Source: JAVMKJ01 sp031732875 | Lineage (GTDB): Bacteria; Pseudomonadota; Gammaproteobacteria; Competibacterales; Competibacteraceae | DNA: 51,681 nucleotides | Assembly (NCBI GenBank): GCA_031732875.1 | Contig: JAVMKL010000015.1 | Coordinates: 1 to 51,681, forward strand | Direction of reading: 5' to 3' | In this document: piece after piece, positions 46,089 to 51,681 of the stretch | How the letters are laid out: every line of letters starts with the position of its first letter | Position numbering within the stretch: the stretch's first letter is position 1 | Notes under the pieces: model-generated | Databases searched by the model: none | What the model saw: the letters and a program-made list of their open reading frames with translations, nothing else | What the model was told of the DNA's origin: nothing | Position numbers and translations under genes: made by a program

Positions 46089-49000
46089 TTATTGTTTGAA
46101 CTTCGGCTGGAACGTCGCGCCGCTGCGAGCCGCCATTTCCTCGTACACCGACCAGCGCTGGTTGATCGCCTGCTGGCCCAACTCCATGAGATGCTCGGCC
46201 TCCCTGGGGTTGGTATGGGCCAACACCTTGTAGCGCACCTCGTTGTAGGCGTATTTTTTGAGCGGGATCTTCGGACGCCCCGAATCGAGGACGAACGGAT
46301 TCTCGCCGGATTCGCGCACCGCCGGATTGTAGCGGACCAATGGCCAATGTCCGCTTTCCACCGCCAGATGCTGCTGGTCCAGCCCGCGCTGCATGTTGAT
46401 GCCGTGGGCGATGCAGTGGCTGTAGGCCAGAATCAGCGACGGTCCCGAATAGGCCTCGGCCTCGCGGAAGGCCAGCAACGTCTGCTGGGGGTTGGCCCCC
46501 AGCGCGATCCGGGCCACATAGACGTTGCCGTAGGAAATCGCCTGCAGCGCCACGTCCTTCTTGCCGATCTGCTTGCCAGCGGCGGCGAATTTGGCGACCG
46601 CGCCCAGCGGAGTGGATTTCGACATCTGGCCGCCGGTGTTGGAATACACCTCGGTATCCAGCACCAAAATGTTAATGTCGCGACCGCTGGCCAGCACGTG
46701 ATCGACGCCGGACGAACCGATGTCGTAGGCCCAGCCGTCGCCGCCGACGATCCAGACGCTGCGCCGCACCAATTGGTCGGCGATCGCCAGTAGATGCTGG
46801 GCGCGGGGATCCTTGAGTTCCCGCAGGCGCTGCTTGAGTTCGGCCACTCGACCGCGCTGGCGGCGGATGTCGATCTCGGTGACCTGCTCGGCTCCGATCA
46901 GGTCGTCCACCAGTTCCTCGCCGATCTGGGACGCCAGCGCCCGCAGCAGTTCCTGAGCGAAGGCCAGATGCTTGTCGGCGGTCAGGCGGAAACCCAAGCC
47001 GAATTCGGCGTTGTCCTCGAACAGCGAGTTTGACCAGGCCGGGCCGCGTCCTTCGCTGTTGACCGACCACGGCGTGGTCGGCAGGTTGCCGCCGTAGATG
47101 GAGGAACAACCGGTGGCGTTGGCCACCAGCAGCCGGTCGCCGAATAATTGCGAGAGCAGCTTGAGGTAGGGCGTCTCGCCGCAGCCGGCGCAAGCGCCGG
47201 AGAATTCGAACAACGGCGGCAGGAACTGCACGCCGCGCACCGTCGAGAAATCCACCCGGCCGCGATCGATCTCGGGCAGGGTCTCGAAGAAGCCGATGTT
47301 GGCCTGCTCGCTTTCCAGCACCGGCTCCTTGAGCGCCATATTGATGGCCTTGCGGTTGGCCTGCTCCTTGCTCTTGGCCGGGCAGACCTCCACGCACAGC
47401 CCGCAGCCGGTGCAGTCCTCCAGGTACACCTGCAGGGTATAACGGATGTCCGGGAAGCCCCTGGCGTCGATGGGCGCGGTCTTGAACGCCTTCGGCGCCT
47501 TCTCCATGCTGGCTTCGCTATAGAACTTCGACCGGATCACGCCATGCGGACAGACCATACTGCAATTGCCGCACTGAATGCAGATATCCGGCTCCCAGAT
47601 CGGCACGAAGTTGGAGATGTTGCGCTTTTCCCATTTGGTGGTGCCACTGGGATAGGTGCCATCCACTGGCAGAGCACTGACCGGCAGTTCGTCGCCGCGC
47701 CCGGCCATCATCATCGCCGTGACTTTTTGCACGAACTCCGGCGCGTGGGCCGGTACAATCGGTGGCAATTGACGGGTGCCGACCGCCTGCGCCGGCACCT
47801 CGACCCGGCGCAGATTGGCCAGGGTATTGTCCACCGCTACGAAATTCTTGCGCACCACCTCTTCGCCCTTGCGCGCGTAGGTTTTCTTGATCGAGTATTT
47901 GATCTTGTCGATGGCCTTGTCTCGCGGCAACACCTTGGAAATGGCGAAGAAGCAGGTTTGCATGATGGTATTGATCCGCGTCCCCATGCCGTTGTCGCGG
48001 GCCACTTTCTCGGCGTTGATGCCGTAGATCTCCAGTTTCTTGGCGATGATTTCCTCCTGCACCGGGCGTGGAATCCGGTCCCAGGCCTCCTCTGGTTCGT
48101 GGGGGCTGGTGTTGAGCAGCACCACCGCCCCCGGCGCGGCCCGCTTCAGCACGTCGCCGCGATCCAGAAAATTGAACTGGTGGACACCGATGAAATTGGC
48201 CGACTGCACCAGATAGGGCGCGCGAATCGGATCGGGGCCGAACCGCAGGTGGGAGACCGTTTGCGAGCCGGATTTCTTGGAGTCGTAAACGAAATAGCCC
48301 TGGGCAAAAAATTCGGGGTCGTCGCCGATGATCTTGATCGAATTCTTGTTGGCGCCGACCGTGCCGTCCGCGCCCAACCCAAAGAACATGGCGCGCACGA
48401 CTTTATGAGACTCGATGTCGAAGCTCGGGTCCACGTCCAGGCTGGTATGCGCCACATCGTCGATGATTCCGACGGTGAAATGGTTCTTGGGCTGGTCCTT
48501 GTGCAGTTCGTCGAACACTGCCTTGCACATCGCCGGGGTGAACTCCTTGGACGACAGGCCGTAACGACCGCCGATGATCCGCGGCAAGGTTGGCGTCGGC
48601 AGCGTGCCGGCGGCTTGGGCTTCCACCAGGGTATTGACGATTTCCAGATACAGCGGCTCGCCGGTCGCGCCCGGTTCCTTGGTGCGTTCCATGACCGCGA
48701 TGGATTGGACGCTGGCGGGCAGCGCCGCCAGGAAATGACGGGCCGACAAAGGCTGGCAGAGGCGGACCTGGATCACGCCGACCCGCTCGCCACGCTGGTT
48801 CAGATAGGCCGCGGTTTCGCAAGCGGTTTCCGTGCCGGAACCCATTAAAATGATGACTCGCTCGGCGTTTGGGTCGCCGAAATAGTCGAACAGGTTGTAA
48901 CGGCGGCCGGTGACGCCGGCGAATTGGTCCATCACCGCCTGCACGATCCCAGGCACCTTGGCGTAGAACGGATTGACCGTTTCGCGGCTCTGGAAATAGA

Positions 49001-49673
49001 CATCGGGATTCTGGGCGGTGCCGCGAATGAACGGCCGGTCGGGATTGAGCGCCCGAGCGCGATGAGCCAGCACCAGGTCGTCGCGGATCATCGCCCGCAT
49101 GTCATCGTCGGTCAGCAGGGTCAGCTTGTTGACCTCGTGCGAGGTGCGGAAGCCATCGAAGAAATGGATGAACGGCACCCGCGCCTCCAGCGTGGCCGCC
49201 TGGGCGATCAGCGCCATGTCGTGCGCTTCCTGCACCGAACCGGAAGCCAGCAGGCAGAAACCGGTCGGGCGCACCGCCATGACGTCCTGATGGTCGCCGA
49301 AAATCGACAGGCCCTGGGTCGCCAGGGAGCGGGCGGCGACATGGAACACCGCCGAAGTCAGTTCGCCGGCGATCTTGTACATGTTGGGGATCATCAGCAT
49401 GAGCCCCTGGGATGCAGTGAACGTCGTAGTCAAGGCGCCGCTCTGCAACGCCCCGTGCGCCGCGCCAGCCGCACCGCCCTCGTGCTGCATCTCCATGACC
49501 AGGGGAACGGTGCCCCAGATGTTCTTGATGCCCTCGGCCGCCCACTGATCGGCCAGCTCGGCCATGGTCGAGGAGGGAGTGATGGGATAAATGGTGCAGA
49601 CTTCGTTGACCCGGTAGGCGACGTAGGCCGCAGCCTCGTTGCCGTCGATAGTAGTGACTTGCCGTTCGGTCAT
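46089..49673 (-). CDS. nifJ: Pyruvate:ferredoxin (flavodoxin) oxidoreductase
   Basis: 1194 residues from ATG 49673, the normal single-chain length; upstream ATGs add no conserved sequence. It oxidises pyruvate to acetyl-CoA and CO2, reducing ferredoxin or flavodoxin. Domain order: pyrimidine-binding (VCTIYPITPSSTMAELADQW), central domains, a two-cluster ferredoxin domain with CIQCGNCSMVCP and CTGCGLCVEVCP, and the TPP domain with GCGETPY, GCSSIYGGNLPTTPW and GDGWAYDIG. Middle gene of a three-gene minus-strand operon, so both flanking flavoproteins may share its electrons. PFOR is oxygen-sensitive, pointing to anaerobic or microaerobic phases. Confidence 0.96.
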   Translation of the reverse strand: MTERQVTTIDGNEAAAYVAYRVNEVCTIYPITPSSTMAELADQWAAEGIKNIWGTVPLVMEMQHEGGAAGAAHGALQSGALTTTFTASQGLMLMIPNMYKIAGELTSAVFHVAARSLATQGLSIFGDHQDVMAVRPTGFCLLASGSVQEAHDMALIAQAATLEARVPFIHFFDGFRTSHEVNKLTLLTDDDMRAMIRDDLVLAHRARALNPDRPFIRGTAQNPDVYFQSRETVNPFYAKVPGIVQAVMDQFAGVTGRRYNLFDYFGDPNAERVIILMGSGTETACETAAYLNQRGERVGVIQVRLCQPLSARHFLAALPASVQSIAVMERTKEPGATGEPLYLEIVNTLVEAQAAGTLPTPTLPRIIGGRYGLSSKEFTPAMCKAVFDELHKDQPKNHFTVGIIDDVAHTSLDVDPSFDIESHKVVRAMFFGLGADGTVGANKNSIKIIGDDPEFFAQGYFVYDSKKSGSQTVSHLRFGPDPIRAPYLVQSANFIGVHQFNFLDRGDVLKRAAPGAVVLLNTSPHEPEEAWDRIPRPVQEEIIAKKLEIYGINAEKVARDNGMGTRINTIMQTCFFAISKVLPRDKAIDKIKYSIKKTYARKGEEVVRKNFVAVDNTLANLRRVEVPAQAVGTRQLPPIVPAHAPEFVQKVTAMMMAGRGDELPVSALPVDGTYPSGTTKWEKRNISNFVPIWEPDICIQCGNCSMVCPHGVIRSKFYSEASMEKAPKAFKTAPIDARGFPDIRYTLQVYLEDCTGCGLCVEVCPAKSKEQANRKAINMALKEPVLESEQANIGFFETLPEIDRGRVDFSTVRGVQFLPPLFEFSGACAGCGETPYLKLLSQLFGDRLLVANATGCSSIYGGNLPTTPWSVNSEGRGPAWSNSLFEDNAEFGLGFRLTADKHLAFAQELLRALASQIGEELVDDLIGAEQVTEIDIRRQRGRVAELKQRLRELKDPRAQHLLAIADQLVRRSVWIVGGDGWAYDIGSSGVDHVLASGRDINILVLDTEVYSNTGGQMSKSTPLGAVAKFAAAGKQIGKKDVALQAISYGNVYVARIALGANPQQTLLAFREAEAYSGPSLILAYSHCIAHGINMQRGLDQQHLAVESGHWPLVRYNPAVRESGENPFVLDSGRPKIPLKKYAYNEVRYKVLAHTNPREAEHLMELGQQAINQRWSVYEEMAARSGATFQPKFKQ

Positions 49674-49746
49674 TGCGCTTCTCTTCTCTATGGCCCGCAT
49701 CATGCGGCGGGCGGTGGACTCTTTAACGTGATGAGGCGTTACAACA

Positions 49747-49770
49747 GAGGCGGGAGGCGGCTCCCGCCTC
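49747..49770 (-). other. Perfect 10-bp hairpin between gltD-like gene and nifJ
   Basis: GAGGCGGGAG (49747-49756) and CTCCCGCCTC (49761-49770) form a 10-bp stem with a GCGG loop, 5 bases after the upstream stop. No T-run follows on the minus strand. It could give partial termination or stabilise the upstream message and so set the ratio of the two proteins. Confidence 0.6.
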
Positions 49771-49775
49771 CGTCA

Positions 49776-51431
49776 TCAAACCCCCTGCCCCGCCGTTTCC
49801 GCCGGCGGCTCGGGGAACATGTCGATGGCATGGCAGGGGCACTGTTCGAAGCATACCGCGCAGCCGGTGCAAAGATCGTAGTTGTAGCGGTAGCGCCGGC
49901 CCGGTCCCAGCTTGATGATGGCGTCCTCGGGGCAGGCGCCGTAGCAGCCGTCGCACTCGTAACAGTTGCCGCAGGACAGGCAGCGCTTGGCCTCGTACAA
50001 CGCTTCCTTCGGCCCCAGGCCGGCGACGACCTCCTCGAAACTGCTCTGGCGGATTTTCATCTCCAGATGGCCCTGCGGACGCTGGGCGGCATCGGTGTAA
50101 TACCAGACATGCAGCTTGTCGAAAGTCGCCAGATCGTGCTTGGGCTGCCTGGCGTAGGATTCGCCGCGCAGCCAGGCATCGATGTTGCGCGCGGCTTTCT
50201 TGCCGTGGCCGACGCCGATGGTCACGGTACGGTCGGACGGCACCATGTCGCCGCCGGCGAACAGACCCAGACTGCCGGTCATCATCTGCTCGTTGACGAT
50301 GACCACGCCATCGGCCTTGAACTGAACGCCAGGCACCTTTTGCATGAAGCTGGTGTCCACGTCCTGACCCAGCGCCATGATCAGCGCATCCGCTTCGAGG
50401 GTCTCGAACTGCCCGGTGGGCCGCGGCCGACCCTTCTCGTCCACCTCCATCACCTCGACGGTGAACTGGGTTTCGTCGATGTTCTTGATGGTGCGCAGCC
50501 AGTGGATCTTGACGCCCTCTTCCAGCGCCTCGTCGGCCTCGAACTCATGGGCCGGCATGTGGGCGCGGTCGCGGCGGTAGATGATCAACGGCTCGTAGCC
50601 CAGCCGCTTGGCCACCCGGGCGGCGTCCATCGCGGTGTTGCCGCCACCGTAGATGGCGACCCGGCGGCCCAGTTTCGGGGCGTTGCCGGTTTCCACGTCC
50701 TTGAGGAAGCTGATGGCGTCGAGCATCTTGCCGGCATCGCGGGCCGGGATGTCGGTGCGCTTGCTGATGTGAGCGCCGACGGCTACGAAGATGGCGTCGA
50801 AATCGCCTTCCCGCTTCTCAGCCAATAGATCATCGACCCGATGATTCAGGACGATCTTGACGCCCATGTTTTCGATGCGCTTGACCTCGGCGTCCAGCAC
50901 GTCGCGCGGCAGCCGGTAGGAGGGAATGCCAAAATGCATCATGCCGCCGGCCATCGGCCCGGCCTCGTGGATTTCGACCTCGTGGCCCATCCGCGCCAGA
51001 TGATAGGCGGCGGAGAGCCCGCTGGGACCGGCACCGACCACTAGCACCCGCTTGCCGCTGGACTTGGCGGTCACTTCAAACTGCCAGTTCTCCTGCAAGG
51101 CCATATCGCCCAGGAAGCGCTCGACGGCGTGAATGCTGACCGGCGAATCCAGCTTGCCTCGATTGCAGGCGGTTTCGCAGGGGTGATAGCACACCCGGCC
51201 ATGAATGGCCGGCATGGGATTGTTCTCGGTCAGAGCCTGCCAGGCTTCCTTGAAGCGGCCCGCCTGGGCGTGCGTCAGCCAGGCCTGGATGTTCTCGCCC
51301 GCCGGGCAGGCGTTGTTGCAGGTCGGCAACAGGTCCACGTAGACCGGCCGCTGGATGCGTTGCGGGCCGACGTTGCGTTTCTCGTGCGTTAGATCCAGCG
51401 GACGCGTCATGTTGATGGGCTTGTCAGTCAT
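49776..51431 (-). CDS. GltD-like NAD(P)H/FAD oxidoreductase with extra iron-sulfur clusters
   Basis: 551 residues. An N-terminal Fer4_20-type domain (CNNACPAGENIQAWL and VCYHPCETACNRG) is followed by a GltD-like two-dinucleotide-fold region: FAD site VVGAGPSGLSAAYHLARMG, NAD(P) site IYGGGNTAMDAARVAKRLG, closing FAD motif LGLFAGGDM. The C-terminal tail (from about 480) adds ferredoxin motifs CLSCGNCYECDGCYGACP and CTGCAVCFEQCP. It lacks a glutamate-synthase large subunit partner; with nifJ next it is likely an NAD(P)H:ferredoxin-type electron carrier. First gene of the operon. Confidence 0.88.
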   Translation of the reverse strand: MTDKPINMTRPLDLTHEKRNVGPQRIQRPVYVDLLPTCNNACPAGENIQAWLTHAQAGRFKEAWQALTENNPMPAIHGRVCYHPCETACNRGKLDSPVSIHAVERFLGDMALQENWQFEVTAKSSGKRVLVVGAGPSGLSAAYHLARMGHEVEIHEAGPMAGGMMHFGIPSYRLPRDVLDAEVKRIENMGVKIVLNHRVDDLLAEKREGDFDAIFVAVGAHISKRTDIPARDAGKMLDAISFLKDVETGNAPKLGRRVAIYGGGNTAMDAARVAKRLGYEPLIIYRRDRAHMPAHEFEADEALEEGVKIHWLRTIKNIDETQFTVEVMEVDEKGRPRPTGQFETLEADALIMALGQDVDTSFMQKVPGVQFKADGVVIVNEQMMTGSLGLFAGGDMVPSDRTVTIGVGHGKKAARNIDAWLRGESYARQPKHDLATFDKLHVWYYTDAAQRPQGHLEMKIRQSSFEEVVAGLGPKEALYEAKRCLSCGNCYECDGCYGACPEDAIIKLGPGRRYRYNYDLCTGCAVCFEQCPCHAIDMFPEPPAETAGQGV

Positions 51432-51466
51432 GGTGCTTCTCTTCGATAGTCGGTTGTCTGGTGGTT

Positions 51467-51488
51467 AAAAACCCCCCGCCCCGGGGGG
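51467..51488 (-). terminator. Terminator-like hairpin upstream of the redox operon
   Basis: CCCCCC (51472-51477) pairs with GGGGGG (51483-51488). On the minus strand the stem is followed by five T residues (51467-51471). It lies 36 bases before the start of the gltD-like gene, so it either ends an upstream transcript or acts as an attenuator in the operon leader. Nothing else was recognised between 51489 and the window end. Confidence 0.55.
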
Positions 51489-51681
51489 ACGGAAAGAGCC
51501 CGGTAGCGACAAACAGCACTGTTGCCCGGAGTCGATATTGTCCACAAGTATGGGCAAAGCCGTGGCGTGTTGCAGGGACCGACCATCCAGCATCGGGATC
51601 GCTTACGGCTAAACTTGATCACGTATAAGGTAGAACATTTTGGCTGGAAGTGAATGATGGATTTCCCATCAGCCATCCGGC

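Overview
This window looks like chromosomal DNA of a GC-rich gammaproteobacterium. Evidence is the conserved block ndk-rlmN-pilW-rodZ-hisS-yfgM-bamB, the glnK-amtB pair beside ubiK and comM, and the bioC/bioH/comF neighbourhood. The combination of an acetate permease, pyruvate:ferredoxin oxidoreductase and GTAG-type REP repeats would suit the Chromatiales/Competibacter side of the class. That placement is inference from gene content only; no rRNA, tRNA, CRISPR array or prophage was seen.

Layout. Bases 1-4500 are an accessory patch: REP-like repeats, a secreted matrixin-type metalloprotease, and a PEP-CTERM-type protein fused to a second exported module. AT-rich DNA lies around them, and the patch is bounded by two copies of the 3' end of the endonuclease V gene. 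From 4500 to 15270 come housekeeping genes: nfi, hisG, ndk, rlmN, pilW, rodZ, hisS, yfgM, bamB and priA. An acetate-uptake unit (DUF485-actP) and a cNMP/CBS/DUF294 sensor occupy 15846-19895, preceded by an empty stretch with an inverted REP pair. Next are argS, an FtsN-like protein without its SPOR domain, a YbaK-HDOD fusion, a Uma2 relic, and divergent speA/speE for polyamine synthesis.

From 26866 to 29340 lies a glnK-amtB-glnK nitrogen operon on the minus strand, with a readable sigma-54 promoter and an upstream NtrC-type site. ubiK and comM follow on the plus strand. From 32076 to 35531 is an NAD-centred locus: an NrtR-like regulator, a PP2C-type phosphatase and a nicotinamidase on the minus strand, divergent from a CobB-type sirtuin. 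This is the strongest candidate here for an unusual functional system.

The rest holds a serine hydrolase, bioC-bioH (without bioB/bioF beside them), two small conserved-looking proteins, comF, a stand-alone DUF2126 protein, phosphoglucomutase and an orphan MT-A70 adenine methyltransferase. The window closes with a minus-strand redox operon: a GltD-like iron-sulfur flavoprotein, NifJ-type pyruvate:ferredoxin oxidoreductase and a dihydroorotate-dehydrogenase-like flavoprotein. Acetate uptake, PFOR, ammonium uptake with PII signalling, and NAD-responsive control together suggest an organism that switches carbon and redox modes. All functions are assigned by reading motifs and lengths, without database searches.
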